Under the pieces are notes generated by a model. That model worked only from the letters and a program-made list of their open reading frames with translations. It was not told the origin of the DNA and made no database searches. This document shows, in pieces, positions 43,823-53,732 of a stretch of DNA of 64,000 bases. The stretch's first letter is position 1. Each line of letters starts with the position of its first letter. Made by a program: the position numbers and the translations under genes. This DNA is from JAGLQQ01 sp043806135 (lineage in GTDB: Bacteria; Omnitrophota; Gorgyraeia; B26-G9): the NCBI GenBank assembly GCA_043806135.1, contig JAZDHG010000034.1, positions 6,771-70,770 of the forward strand. Reading direction: 5' to 3'.

Positions 43823-44590
43823 TCAATCTTTTTCATTACGCGCAACGATGATGATATCTTCTTTCGCATTTCGTGTAAGTAAATAGCCTAATAGTTTCCG
43901 CAGCAAAAAAAAGCGCCGATCAGGAGTCGAGAGATTACACACAGTATAGTTTTCGATAACAAATTTTTTCAACTTTAAGTAATCAAGCAAACGATCAAGC
44001 GTAAATACCCTTACATGGAAATGATGTAAAGGAAACTCTCTTTGGGCAGGATTTTTATATTCCTGCCGGCATTGCTCCTGCAGCGCTGTATTATAAAAAA
44101 TTGGCGTAGGATGATAATTTGTCGGACATTTTCCTAACAAAAGTAATATTCGATTATACCACGCAGCGAGATTTGGCGTAGTTAAAGCTAAAAATCCTCC
44201 CGGCTTCAACACACGCTTGATTTCGGCAAATACTCCGGGCAGATCATAAACGTGCTCAAAGAGCTCACCAAAAAAAGCCATGTCAAAACAATTATCAGGA
44301 AATTGCATTTTGGTCACATCCCCCTGCACATGCTCAATATTGTTATAAAAATCATACAATATATCATCTTCAAATAAATTGACCATGGTAACCCGGGATT
44401 GAGGGTAATTATCGGCTAAAATATGCGCAGTCGGGAAAAATCCGGCGCCGTCTAAAATTCTCTTAAAATTCCTATTCGAGCCCAGCATCTTGCATATAAG
44501 TTTAGTTCTAAAAAGCGCATCTTCGTACCATACTCCGTATTTTTTTATATACGTCTGTTTTATTAACTGTTCCTTATCCTTAATCTTCAT
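43823..44590 (-). CDS. SAM-dependent methyltransferase
   Basis: The 255-residue class I enzyme has motif I ILDGAGFFPTAHILADN (a variant Gly-rich loop, around residues 41-57). Motif III-IV elements are VQGDVTKMQFPDNCFDMAFFGELFEHV, and RVLKPGGFLALTTPN follows. The loop lacks the usual GxGxG form, so cofactor binding may be altered. It lies 14 bases before the next radical SAM gene. The methylated group is unknown, but a glycan or lipid is expected from context. Confidence 0.8.
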   Translation of the reverse strand: MKIKDKEQLIKQTYIKKYGVWYEDALFRTKLICKMLGSNRNFKRILDGAGFFPTAHILADNYPQSRVTMVNLFEDDILYDFYNNIEHVQGDVTKMQFPDNCFDMAFFGELFEHVYDLPGVFAEIKRVLKPGGFLALTTPNLAAWYNRILLLLGKCPTNYHPTPIFYNTALQEQCRQEYKNPAQREFPLHHFHVRVFTLDRLLDYLKLKKFVIENYTVCNLSTPDRRFFLLRKLLGYLLTRNAKEDIIIVARNEKD

Positions 44591-44603
44591 ACACCTTTTC
44601 TCC

Positions 44604-46085
44604 CTAAAATTGCTTTCCTAACGTCTTTTTGACTTTCTGTATAAAAGCATCCGGAATGATTTTTTTCACAATATAATAATATTTATGCCACCAGCGCAAA
44701 TAAAAAGGCACTGTAACCCTTTGAAAAAGGCTAAGTCTTCTCAGTGAGTCCCTGCTCGTAAAATCATTTGTCTTAATCGCATTGTTCTTATCAATTTCAT
44801 TGCCCAGGAACATATGCTGCCCAGCAGAAATATCCGCAATATACCCTTTTTCTTTACATTCATCAAAAAGTTTAGTACCGGGATATGCCCTTGTGATCGT
44901 AGCATAGAATTCGTCAACTCCGATCTTCTTTAGTTTTTTTACAAAGTTTAGTGTTTTTTTAAAACTTCTTTCAGTCTCACCAGGATATCCGATCATAAAA
45001 AAAGCGTTTGTTTTAATTCCCAGTCTTTTACAAATTCGCGTTATTTCAAGCACCTTACTAAGATTGAGTCTTTTATTCATACGCTTTAGCATATCCGCAT
45101 CACCGGATTCAACCGCCAAGTTAAGGAAAATACAATTTGAGGCTTTGATCTGTTCAAGCAATTCCTCATCCAGAGTATCCACTCTTACTCCGTTAGGTGC
45201 AGACCAGGAAATATTAGCCCCTTTATTATTTAAAAAAATAATCCCCTGTACAATTTCCTGCATGCGTTTTTTTTCAAAAGTAAGGTTATCATCTTCAAAT
45301 TCTATATGCTGAACTTTAAACTCTTCAACAAGCAATTTAATCTCAGCAAGCACATTTTCCGATGATCTCTTCCTCCATGTATAACCTGTTATCGAATGGA
45401 TTGAACAAAATGTACAGTCATAAGGACACCCACGTGAGGTTATCATACTTACTGTCCTAATCCTGTCTCTACGCGGTGAACAAAAAGACAAATATTGATG
45501 CATCGGCAGTTTATTTCTTGCCGGATATGGAATGTCATCAAGGTTTTCTATTATTTTGGCACGCCTTACCCGGCTGACCGGTTGTGAATAAGCCAAAACT
45601 CCCTGAATCTGTTCCGGGTTATGGCCTGAAATGATTTCAAGCAAAGGCAGCTCTCCTTCACCCACCACATAGTAATCTATATCCGCACAAAATGCATCCC
45701 GAGGTGTAAGGGACGGATACACTCCTCCCAATATTATCGGTTTATCAGGGAAACCTGCTTTTATCTCATGTGCCAGCTCTTTGACAATCTTCGCATTATT
45801 AGTAAAAGGAGCGGAGATACCGATAAAGTCAGTATCCTCAGGTATTCTTTTAACAATGCTTTCATACTCCAATCCTACCTGCAAAGATATCTGTTGTCCT
45901 GCAGATATCTTTTTATGATTAAGAACGCCTTCTGCCAAAGCATCAATTATACTTACTTCATGCCCGTGTTTCAGCAGAAACGCCGCTAGATACGCAATAC
46001 CTAAATTCTGAGAAAGAACAATATCACGCTCATGCGCAAAAACCCATGGAGGATTAATAAGAATGATTTTTTTTGATTTTAGCAT
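44604..46085 (-). CDS. B12-binding radical SAM protein
   Basis: The 493-residue protein has a B12-binding domain (IILINPPWVFAHERDIV, LGGVYPSLTPRDAF) and a radical SAM domain with CPYDCTFC near residue 218. EFEDDNLTFEKKRM and NLAVESGDADMLKRM follow. It is closely similar in layout to the 33869-35380 protein (matching EDDNLTF and ESGD stretches). The pair could act on related substrates or come from a duplication. Confidence 0.88.
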   Translation of the reverse strand: MLKSKKIILINPPWVFAHERDIVLSQNLGIAYLAAFLLKHGHEVSIIDALAEGVLNHKKISAGQQISLQVGLEYESIVKRIPEDTDFIGISAPFTNNAKIVKELAHEIKAGFPDKPIILGGVYPSLTPRDAFCADIDYYVVGEGELPLLEIISGHNPEQIQGVLAYSQPVSRVRRAKIIENLDDIPYPARNKLPMHQYLSFCSPRRDRIRTVSMITSRGCPYDCTFCSIHSITGYTWRKRSSENVLAEIKLLVEEFKVQHIEFEDDNLTFEKKRMQEIVQGIIFLNNKGANISWSAPNGVRVDTLDEELLEQIKASNCIFLNLAVESGDADMLKRMNKRLNLSKVLEITRICKRLGIKTNAFFMIGYPGETERSFKKTLNFVKKLKKIGVDEFYATITRAYPGTKLFDECKEKGYIADISAGQHMFLGNEIDKNNAIKTNDFTSRDSLRRLSLFQRVTVPFYLRWWHKYYYIVKKIIPDAFIQKVKKTLGKQF

Positions 46086-46150
46086 TTTAAGCCTATTACC
46101 ACCTTAACAACATATTTTTCTTTACACTATCACATCAACTAAGCTATTCC

Positions 46151-47626
46151 TTAATCTTGCTTTAAGCTGTAAATCGGTCTGTAAAGATAATATCTTTCAT
46201 TGCTATGGCCGAATATACCAGTCTCTACTTTGTGTAATAATCGATATTTTGAGGTTTCACTCACTGGTATTTTGTTGTTTAAAAGAATTAATGTCTTATT
46301 TTTTGGAAAATTATTCTTATTTATTCTTCTTACAATTTCTTCAAAAGGGATAAATATATCTCTTCTGTATTTTTTATTCCAGGTGACAAATGTTCCGTAT
46401 TGTTCAACATCCGCATACCAGAATTTAATATTCGGAATATACGGTAACAAAGAACTTGTATACGCTGACTCATGCGCAACGATAATATAATCGGTAAGAT
46501 CGCTGCTTTTTAAAAAGTTTGTCATTTCTTTAGCTCCGGAGAACAAGAAATTATACTCTTGATAATGCCGAAGCCCGGCCGGTACAATCGATATTGCTAA
46601 ACAAATATTCAAGGCTACGATTATTCCGTTGTATTCAAACAATTTGCTCCAAGCAGTTAATTTAGATTTTTGATTAGCGGTAGATTTTTTATTTTCGCAT
46701 CCGGTGATCCATAATGTAAATAATAATATTATTAGAATAAAACCAAAATGTCTGTAGCCCCAAAGAGACTTAAATATAAACAGATAAAATAAACCCAAAT
46801 ATGAGCAGAGCATAATGAAAAATACTCTAAATGAAATTTTATAAATGTAAACACATACGCTGATTAATATTACTATAGCTGCTAGGAAGCTGCTATAAGC
46901 AGCAATATTCGGTGAACAGGGAAAAAATGCATATCCTATCGCAAAGAATAGGTTATAAAAATCAAATGCAGAGCAGAACCCGTAGTTCATATTATCTACA
47001 GGAGACAGAAGCTGAATAAAGGCGATTACAGCGCCGCAACCCATTATAAACAAAGCAGTTATTCGCTGTGAGTTTAATTGTTTATTTTGCCAACTTTCAA
47101 ATAAAAAAACTGCGGATAAAGATATGGCGATAAAACAGCTATGCACATTAGTATTGAAAAGCAAAAAAATCAAACCAGCATAGATCATCGGTTTTTTAAA
47201 CCGGGCCCCATACAATGCAGCAATTAAGAATAACATTAAAACACTCAGACTATAGCTTCTTGCTATAATTGAGTACTCCCAAGCCATATAATAAGAACAC
47301 ATAAACAGGGTTTTTGTTATATTTGAAAATGGTGATTTATACACAAAAATTGCCGCGGCCAAACAGATTATGACTAAATTTATTAAATTCATCGATACAT
47401 ATGGCAAGCCAAGTTTAGCAAAAGGCAATAAAATCATATGCCAAAGAGCCGGCGTTCCTTCGTAAACCATTTGGCTAAAGATAGAAAAAAAAGGCAGGTC
47501 TCTGGCAATTAACCAGGCTTGGGCCTCGTCTCTCCAAGGCTCGTGATGAAATACAGTAAAACCCATGGTCAGAGCATAAAGAATAAAAAGCAGAGTTTCC
47601 CATGAAATTATTTTATTTTTCTTCAT
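46151..47626 (-). CDS. Polytopic membrane protein, GT-C-like
   Basis: This 491-residue protein has about 10-11 membrane segments. The first external loop reads FHHEPWRDEAQAWLIARD, which matches the early acidic loop (D/E with W and Q) of lipid-linked-sugar glycosyltransferases of the GT-C fold. ALWHMILLPFAKLG follows. I chose the ATG at 47626, which has AGAGGAAT just upstream. The longer frame to 47680 overlaps the flavoprotein gene. It may transfer sugars from a polyprenyl carrier in the periplasm. The family cannot be named with certainty. Confidence 0.7.
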   Translation of the reverse strand: MKKNKIISWETLLFILYALTMGFTVFHHEPWRDEAQAWLIARDLPFFSIFSQMVYEGTPALWHMILLPFAKLGLPYVSMNLINLVIICLAAAIFVYKSPFSNITKTLFMCSYYMAWEYSIIARSYSLSVLMLFLIAALYGARFKKPMIYAGLIFLLFNTNVHSCFIAISLSAVFLFESWQNKQLNSQRITALFIMGCGAVIAFIQLLSPVDNMNYGFCSAFDFYNLFFAIGYAFFPCSPNIAAYSSFLAAIVILISVCVYIYKISFRVFFIMLCSYLGLFYLFIFKSLWGYRHFGFILIILLFTLWITGCENKKSTANQKSKLTAWSKLFEYNGIIVALNICLAISIVPAGLRHYQEYNFLFSGAKEMTNFLKSSDLTDYIIVAHESAYTSSLLPYIPNIKFWYADVEQYGTFVTWNKKYRRDIFIPFEEIVRRINKNNFPKNKTLILLNNKIPVSETSKYRLLHKVETGIFGHSNERYYLYRPIYSLKQD

Positions 47627-49187
47627 GATATTCCTCTTCTGTATTGACCTGCCAGATATTATCTTTAGATGTATTGCCATTTACAATATTTTCAACTGCA
47701 GTCATTGCTGTAAGCATTGAATGATCCGCATTATTGTATTTATGCATCCCATTTCTTCCAATCAAAAATAGATTATTTATCTTATCAGTAAAATCCCTAA
47801 TTACATGAAAACTGTCATAACTGCCGAAATATGCCGGATATGTTTTCGGCATTCTGATAACAGTCGAATCCAAAACATCATTTTTATCAATGATATCAAT
47901 CTGAGTTAATTCATTGATAGCAAACTCTGCGAACTCATCATTGGATTTGCTCCATAACTCATCTCCTTCATTACAAAAGTATTCTAACCCGATCCAAACC
48001 TTATCAGGATCTTTTACCATATACGGGCTCCAGTTGTTAAAAATCTGCAGCCGACCAAGTTTTACATCTTTTTCCTGAATATATATCCAGTTATCCGGCA
48101 CAATATTATTAACAGTGGGAATTTTAGTTTCATTTCTTATTTTCATCTTTTCCAAAAGAAGTCCAATAGTTATGAAATCCCGATACATTAATCCTTTTGC
48201 AACTTTTTGGACCGGATCCGGGACGCTCGGATTCATAGACGCAATAAGCTCTTTAACCGGCATGGTTGAAAACAAAAAATCGCATTTATATTCATTTTTA
48301 TCATTTGTTACATTGCTTTTTACTCCGACCCCAGATACTAAGCCTCCGGATATGTTAACCGCAACAACTTTACTCTCCATGTGAATCTCTCCACCCTTTG
48401 CAATTATTTTCCGGGCGACTTCTTCCCATAACTGGCCCGGTCCTAATTTCGGGTAATAAAACTGCTCAATCAATGATGTTTCCGTTTTCTTTTGAGCAAT
48501 CGATGTGTCCTTTTTGAAAAAACCTTTAAACGCGTGAATTATCGCTTTGCTGATAGATAATCCCTTAACGCGCTGCGCGCCCCACTCAGGCTTTATTTTA
48601 CTGCACTGGACACCCCATACTTTTTCCGTATAATCTTCAAAAAACAGCCGGTAAAGCTGTTTGCCGAACCTATTGATGAAAAAATCCTCCAGCGATTTTT
48701 CTTTCTTGATAGGAAATAATTGGGACTTAATATAACTGAATCCAATGCGAATTATCTTTGTCATCCCTAAATTCTTAAATGTATTCCATTTTAAAGATAT
48801 CGGATAATCAAAAAAGGAACGCTTAAAGAATATGCGTGAAATGCGTCTTCGAATCAACATAACCAGATCATTTTTTTCAGGATCCGGAGCATTTTCTTTT
48901 TTGGAAACAGCAACACTTCTATTAAGGATAATATCGTCTCTAGATGGGCTGCCTTGCAATGAAAGTATGTTACTCCACCAATCCATAACCCGGTCTGATT
49001 TAGAGAAGAATCGATGACCGCCGATATCGATGCGATTACCTTTATAGTTAACTGTCTTTGATATCCCGCCGATATCAGAGGATATCTCAAAAATAACCGG
49101 TTTAATATCTGTCTTATGGAGAAGTTCATAAGCCGCAGTCAGTCCAGCCGGGCCAGCACCAACAATTACTGCAATTTTCTGATTCAT
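47613..49187 (-). CDS. FAD-dependent amine-oxidase-like flavoprotein
   Basis: The 524-residue protein opens with the FAD-binding Rossmann motif VIVGAGPAGLTAAYELL. IFEISSDIGGISKTV and RIDIGGHRFFSKSDRVMDWW follow, a pattern shared with UDP-galactopyranose mutase-like and protoporphyrinogen-oxidase-like proteins of glycan loci. The C-terminus has LFLIGRNGMHKYNNADHSM, the second FAD contact. It could isomerise a nucleotide sugar or oxidise a lipid-linked intermediate. The mutase reaction itself is not established for this subgroup. It is ten bases from the GtrA gene and overlaps the membrane-protein gene. Confidence 0.8.
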   Translation of the reverse strand: MNQKIAVIVGAGPAGLTAAYELLHKTDIKPVIFEISSDIGGISKTVNYKGNRIDIGGHRFFSKSDRVMDWWSNILSLQGSPSRDDIILNRSVAVSKKENAPDPEKNDLVMLIRRRISRIFFKRSFFDYPISLKWNTFKNLGMTKIIRIGFSYIKSQLFPIKKEKSLEDFFINRFGKQLYRLFFEDYTEKVWGVQCSKIKPEWGAQRVKGLSISKAIIHAFKGFFKKDTSIAQKKTETSLIEQFYYPKLGPGQLWEEVARKIIAKGGEIHMESKVVAVNISGGLVSGVGVKSNVTNDKNEYKCDFLFSTMPVKELIASMNPSVPDPVQKVAKGLMYRDFITIGLLLEKMKIRNETKIPTVNNIVPDNWIYIQEKDVKLGRLQIFNNWSPYMVKDPDKVWIGLEYFCNEGDELWSKSNDEFAEFAINELTQIDIIDKNDVLDSTVIRMPKTYPAYFGSYDSFHVIRDFTDKINNLFLIGRNGMHKYNNADHSMLTAMTAVENIVNGNTSKDNIWQVNTEEEYHEEK

Positions 49188-49196
49188 TTTTTATCC

Positions 49197-49607
49197 TTAG
49201 CGGAATAAGGTAATTTTTCTAATAAAAAAATTCCAAAAGTATACCAAGACTGTTGCTATGAATTTTGAATACAAATAATGCAGCTTTCCACGCTCGGTAA
49301 AAATCCACATGAATAATTCATTTAAAGCTATCCCAACGATCCCGATACAAGCGAAGATAATCCATTCCATCAGCCTTGATTTGATTAAGTGTTTTTCAAA
49401 AACCCAGGTTATGCTTAAATAATAATTGACAGATAGCCCGATTAAAAAGGCTATCGCGGCAGATACTAAGTAATATATATTGAAATATTCCGTCAAAACA
49501 AACAATGAGCCGAAATCGAATATAAACGCAATCCCTCCCACAAAAGTATATCGAAATAATTGAATTGATATATTGTTTGTTTTGGTTTTTAGTAACAGTT
49601 TTATCAT
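49197..49607 (-). CDS. GtrA family membrane protein
   Basis: The 136-residue protein has four membrane segments and the family pattern: FRYTFVGGIAFIFDFGSLFVLTE, FLIGLSVNYYLSITWVF, and YFWNFFIRKITLF at the end. GtrA-like proteins are thought to move polyprenyl-phosphate-linked sugars across the membrane, often beside GtrB-type transferases. It could feed the GT-C-like protein downstream. Confidence 0.9.
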   Translation of the reverse strand: MIKLLLKTKTNNISIQLFRYTFVGGIAFIFDFGSLFVLTEYFNIYYLVSAAIAFLIGLSVNYYLSITWVFEKHLIKSRLMEWIIFACIGIVGIALNELFMWIFTERGKLHYLYSKFIATVLVYFWNFFIRKITLFR

Positions 49608-49679
49608 AGTGGTCTTTCTTATTTTTACCAGTTAACGAGTACGCCTAATTTTATGATCGCATCATGATCCCGGATAGTA

Positions 49680-50459
49680 TTAATAAAACTTAGCCTTAAG
49701 AAGTAAAGCTATGTCATAAATTCCTTTAAGAAACTTCGCTATCGTTTTAGGACAATGTTTGTATATTCTTTTTAAAAACCGCAGATAAGGAATTTGCTGA
49801 ATATCCTGAACATCAATTTTAAAATTTGCTTCCTTAAACGGTAATTTTCTGGCAATAAAAACGTCTATATGTCCCTGTTTTAATCCCAAAGGAATCACGA
49901 TCCGGTTCTTTAAAGGGGTTTTTGCCTTACCGCCCGGGCCGGCAAGAACATCAAAACAATGCTTTTCAAACATGATCCGCATCTGTTTATGTGTCAAAAC
50001 GCTGTGATGATAGAATTCTTTCGCCCACTCCATTGAGGGCATAGTTAAAACTATTACCCCGTCTTTTTTAAGAGTCCGGTAAAATTCCCGCAATACAATG
50101 GCCGGCGCGATAGCATGCTCAAAAACATCTTTAGCAACAATACAGTCAAACTTTTCCTTTTCATAAGGCAATTCATGCATATCACCATAATCAATATCAA
50201 GAGTGTAGCGTTTTTTGGCATTTTCAACTTCTAATTTATTGCGGGTAATTCCCCAAACATGAAATCCGTGCTCTTTGAGCCATTTAACCTCTGTCCCGTC
50301 CCCGCAGCCGACCACCAGCACATCCTTCGCCTCTTTGGGCACAAAAGCCAAGACCCGGGCAGAAAGGGCTGCTTTTTCCTCATAAGGGAGATCAATGCTT
50401 TCCTGACCGCACGCATACGGCTCCTCGCCCAAATGATTCTGCCAAATTTTGTTATCCAT
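49680..50459 (-). CDS. SAM-dependent methyltransferase
   Basis: The 259-residue class I enzyme has motif I VLVVGCGDGTEVKWLKEHG (about residues 40-58). YGDMHELPYEKEKFDCIVAKDVFEHAI and TLKKDGVIVLTMPS follow. The C-terminus is basic with a hydrophobic tail. It is preceded by a 129-base gap and followed by GtrA after 73 bases. The methyl acceptor is unknown. Confidence 0.82.
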   Translation of the reverse strand: MDNKIWQNHLGEEPYACGQESIDLPYEEKAALSARVLAFVPKEAKDVLVVGCGDGTEVKWLKEHGFHVWGITRNKLEVENAKKRYTLDIDYGDMHELPYEKEKFDCIVAKDVFEHAIAPAIVLREFYRTLKKDGVIVLTMPSMEWAKEFYHHSVLTHKQMRIMFEKHCFDVLAGPGGKAKTPLKNRIVIPLGLKQGHIDVFIARKLPFKEANFKIDVQDIQQIPYLRFLKRIYKHCPKTIAKFLKGIYDIALLLKAKFY

Positions 50460-50587
50460 TATATAAAGACTCCTTCTGTTTATCGCTAATTACTCAGTAA
50501 AATTTAAATCTAAACTTTCACAGCAATATAATAATTTTATAGCTGATTAAAAATAATTGAAAAAGAGTGTTTTTTTATTTTCTTGCT

Positions 50588-52015
50588 TTATATGTTCAAT
50601 GACACTTTATTTTTGCTTATTAAAATTTGCTTTGCAGTTATCATCAAAATAAAATAAATACTCAGTCCGCCAAAGCTCGACAACAGTAAAATATTTAGAT
50701 CTGTAGTTATAATAAAATATTTAATAAGGCTAAGTACCCCTGCAATTAGTCCTGATATTAGAAATGCAGGTGAAATTGCTTGAACTAACATCTTATCGTC
50801 TAAATTAATTAATTTATTACAAACATGAAGGGAGAAAGGGACCCAGCCCAATGTATATAGTGCATAAAAAGAGGCAACTCCCTTTATCCCCCATTTTAAC
50901 CCTATTAGAATACACCCGGTAACAATAAATGTTCCCACTGCCTGCAGCTTAAACTGCGTATCACTTTTTCCTTGAGACCTAAATATATTTCCCACTGTCG
51001 TCTCTATAGATTGAAACATGCCGCAAAAACATAAAATTCTTAACACCGGGATAACCGGCTCCCATTGAAAACCAAACACTACCCTAATAAATTCAGGAGC
51101 TACTACGAACAAGCCCAGCATCAAAGGAAAAGTAACCAGTGAAATCGCCTTTACCATTTTCAAGTAGTTATTTCGCACTTTCTCTAAATCATGCTGAATC
51201 TTTGAGAAAGCCGGGAACATAACTCCCTCAATGACATGAGAAACATTCTGTAAAGGATATAACATGATTTTGTAAGCTAAGGTATAAAAGCCTAATGCTC
51301 CCGCACCAAGAAATTTACCGACCAGAAGATAATCTACATTTCTGGCAAAATACTCAACAATATTAAACCCTGTTATATTCGCGCTAAAATTGAAAATTTC
51401 CTTAATAGCATCTTTTGAAAATAAAAACGAAGGGCGCCATGACGAGAAAATCCATAATAGACAAGTCTTAACAAAAATAAAACTCATAAAATGCAAAACC
51501 AGGCTCCATACCCCCATTCCCTGCAAAGCCGCATAAATCCCGATTATGCCGGCCAGTACCACAGCGGTGCTCTCGGCTATTGAGATCGCTCTAAAATCCA
51601 TCTTCTTTTGTAACTTCGCTGACTGGACAATTGAGAAGGAGGATATAAAACAGCTTATAGATATTACTCTGATTAGATCAATCAAAATTGGTTTTGCATA
51701 AAAACTTGCTATAAGCGGAGCGCTTAACCAGAAGATTACGACAAGAATTATACCGGCAAATATATTCAGCCAAAAAGCGGAAGAATAATGTTCCTCATTT
51801 ACTTTTTCTCTTTGGATTAAAGCTGCGCTTACCCCTAACTCTCCAAACATTAACGCAAATCCAAAATAGACTGTAACCATTCCAATAAGACCAAAATCAT
51901 ACGGTGTTAACAAGCGGGCAAGGATAGCGAGAATAACAAACTGACTAATTTGCCTAAATATACGAGTTCCAAAAGACCAGCCAAGGCCCTGAATAGTTTT
52001 TTTTCTTAAACTCAT
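50588..52015 (-). CDS. Wzx-like polysaccharide flippase
   Basis: The 475-residue MATE/MOP-type membrane protein has about 12-14 helices. It would flip lipid-linked repeat units to the periplasm. The N-terminus TIQGLGWSFGTRIFRQISQFVILAILARLLTPYDFGLIGMV is typical of the polysaccharide-synthesis (RfbX/Wzx) family. GFYTLAYKIMLYPLQNVS in mid-protein is also usual. I chose the ATG at 52015, which has GGAG upstream. The longer frame to 52036 adds seven residues. It sits next to a radical SAM gene. Confidence 0.88.
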   Translation of the reverse strand: MSLRKKTIQGLGWSFGTRIFRQISQFVILAILARLLTPYDFGLIGMVTVYFGFALMFGELGVSAALIQREKVNEEHYSSAFWLNIFAGIILVVIFWLSAPLIASFYAKPILIDLIRVISISCFISSFSIVQSAKLQKKMDFRAISIAESTAVVLAGIIGIYAALQGMGVWSLVLHFMSFIFVKTCLLWIFSSWRPSFLFSKDAIKEIFNFSANITGFNIVEYFARNVDYLLVGKFLGAGALGFYTLAYKIMLYPLQNVSHVIEGVMFPAFSKIQHDLEKVRNNYLKMVKAISLVTFPLMLGLFVVAPEFIRVVFGFQWEPVIPVLRILCFCGMFQSIETTVGNIFRSQGKSDTQFKLQAVGTFIVTGCILIGLKWGIKGVASFYALYTLGWVPFSLHVCNKLINLDDKMLVQAISPAFLISGLIAGVLSLIKYFIITTDLNILLLSSFGGLSIYFILMITAKQILISKNKVSLNI

Positions 52016-52059
52016 TAGTTTAACTCCGATATGCAATATTAAAAAACCTATATTCCATT

Positions 52060-53568
52060 TTAGACTTTAAAATTCAAAACATATTTGACCCGAACCCATA
52101 ATTCCCTTGGACTCTTATAGTGCTCTTTAAGTTCAAGAAATAACTTATACGGATTAAGCATCTTCAGCCTTTGCTTTTTCCGGTTGTGCCGCAAAAATTC
52201 TTTTTCAGTACTTTCAATAATATCTTGCAAACGATCTTTTGGTAATTTATTCGTTAAAAACATACCCGGACTCTGATGAAAAAAAGTGCTCCAATTTATG
52301 TTTTTTGGGATAAGACCATCCTGCTTATACATCTCATAGAGCTCAGTTGCGGGATAAGGCGTGGAAATACTGTAAACTGCAAATTGAGGATCCAGTTCTT
52401 TCATAAAATCAACTGTCTGCTTTATCTCATCTTCACCTTCCCATGGGAATCCAATCATGAAAAATATAGCCGTTTCCATGCGATTTTTCTTGCAAATCTT
52501 CACTGCCCTGCGTATTTGGTCCAAGGTAATGTTCTTTTTTATCTTTTTTAGAGTAAGTTCGCTGCCTGATTCCGCACCAAGCAAAATTTTTGAACAGCCT
52601 GCTTTTTTCATAATTTTTAACAAATCATCTGTTAATAAATCAACTCTTGTTTCGCATCCCCAGTTTATCCTGATATTTTTGGATAATAAAAGAGTACATA
52701 TCTGTTTAACATAAGAGATATTAAGTGAAAAACTATCATCTTCAAAATGAAAATAAGCCGGGTTATAGCTGGTATTAATGCGCTCAATCTCATTGATAAC
52801 ATTTTCAGGGGATCTATACCTGACTTTCTTTGACCATATAGCATTTGAAGCGCAAAAAATACAATTATAGGGACAGCCGCGGCTTGCAAAAATACGGCTG
52901 AAGTCATCAGGAAGCATTTTCTCCTTATTTATAATAAGATAATTCACCGGATGAGGAAGCTCATCTAAATCAGTGACCAACTCTCTGGGAGCATTTCTAA
53001 CTATCTTGCCATTTACCTTATGTACAATGCCCCTGATCTGCGTCAAATCCATTTTTCCTTCAAGAATTGCCCGGGTGAGGTCTAAAAAACTATACTCTCC
53101 TTCTCCAAACACTAAAAAATCAAAACAATCATTATTAATAGTTTCCTCAGGCAAGAGCGTGGGATGAAGTCCGCCAACTACAACCTTAATTTCCGGATTG
53201 ATCCTTTTTACAAGTTTACCTAGGGTTAGAGAGGCCTGGTATTTTGGTGTTAGAACCGTAATCCCAACAATTTTGGGGTTATATTCCCTGATTACTGCTT
53301 CTGCTTCCTTCCAAATCGGCGCATCTATACTGGACACCGTCTCTAAATACTTGGCATAATTTTTTGTTGTGGAAAAAGCATCGACAGGATAGGCACCTCT
53401 TTGCAAATCCGCGTTATATACGCGAGACTGGATACCATTTTTTTCAAGGACAGCAGCAAGGCTGCATAATCCTATAGGACGAGTAGATTTTTGCTGGCCA
53501 AAAAATCGATACCAAGGAGGGTCAATAAGTAGAACATCTAGATTTTCTTTAGCCATAATACATACCAT
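52060..53568 (-). CDS. B12-binding radical SAM protein
   Basis: The 502-residue protein has a B12-binding domain (LDVLLIDPPWYRFFGQQKSTRP, VGGLHPTLLPEETI) and a radical SAM domain with CPYNCIFC near residue 230. EDDSFSLNISYVKQI and ILLGAESGSELTLKKI continue the barrel. The start may be 53568 or 53556 (MAKENLDV); the spacing of GGAATGG is better for the latter. It is the fifth such enzyme of the locus and the closest to the export genes. Confidence 0.88.
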   Translation of the reverse strand: MVCIMAKENLDVLLIDPPWYRFFGQQKSTRPIGLCSLAAVLEKNGIQSRVYNADLQRGAYPVDAFSTTKNYAKYLETVSSIDAPIWKEAEAVIREYNPKIVGITVLTPKYQASLTLGKLVKRINPEIKVVVGGLHPTLLPEETINNDCFDFLVFGEGEYSFLDLTRAILEGKMDLTQIRGIVHKVNGKIVRNAPRELVTDLDELPHPVNYLIINKEKMLPDDFSRIFASRGCPYNCIFCASNAIWSKKVRYRSPENVINEIERINTSYNPAYFHFEDDSFSLNISYVKQICTLLLSKNIRINWGCETRVDLLTDDLLKIMKKAGCSKILLGAESGSELTLKKIKKNITLDQIRRAVKICKKNRMETAIFFMIGFPWEGEDEIKQTVDFMKELDPQFAVYSISTPYPATELYEMYKQDGLIPKNINWSTFFHQSPGMFLTNKLPKDRLQDIIESTEKEFLRHNRKKQRLKMLNPYKLFLELKEHYKSPRELWVRVKYVLNFKV

Positions 53569-53732
53569 TCCCGCGCTTATATGTTCTTTAAGCCCACAAA
53601 ACAGTTCCGACCTTAATAATTCAGCATAACTCTTTTTATTATTATAACATACGATTAAATCAACATCAATATCGGTTATGTACTTAAGACAAATAACTTC
53701 ACGGAATCAATAAGCTTTTTTCTTATGCTTTA

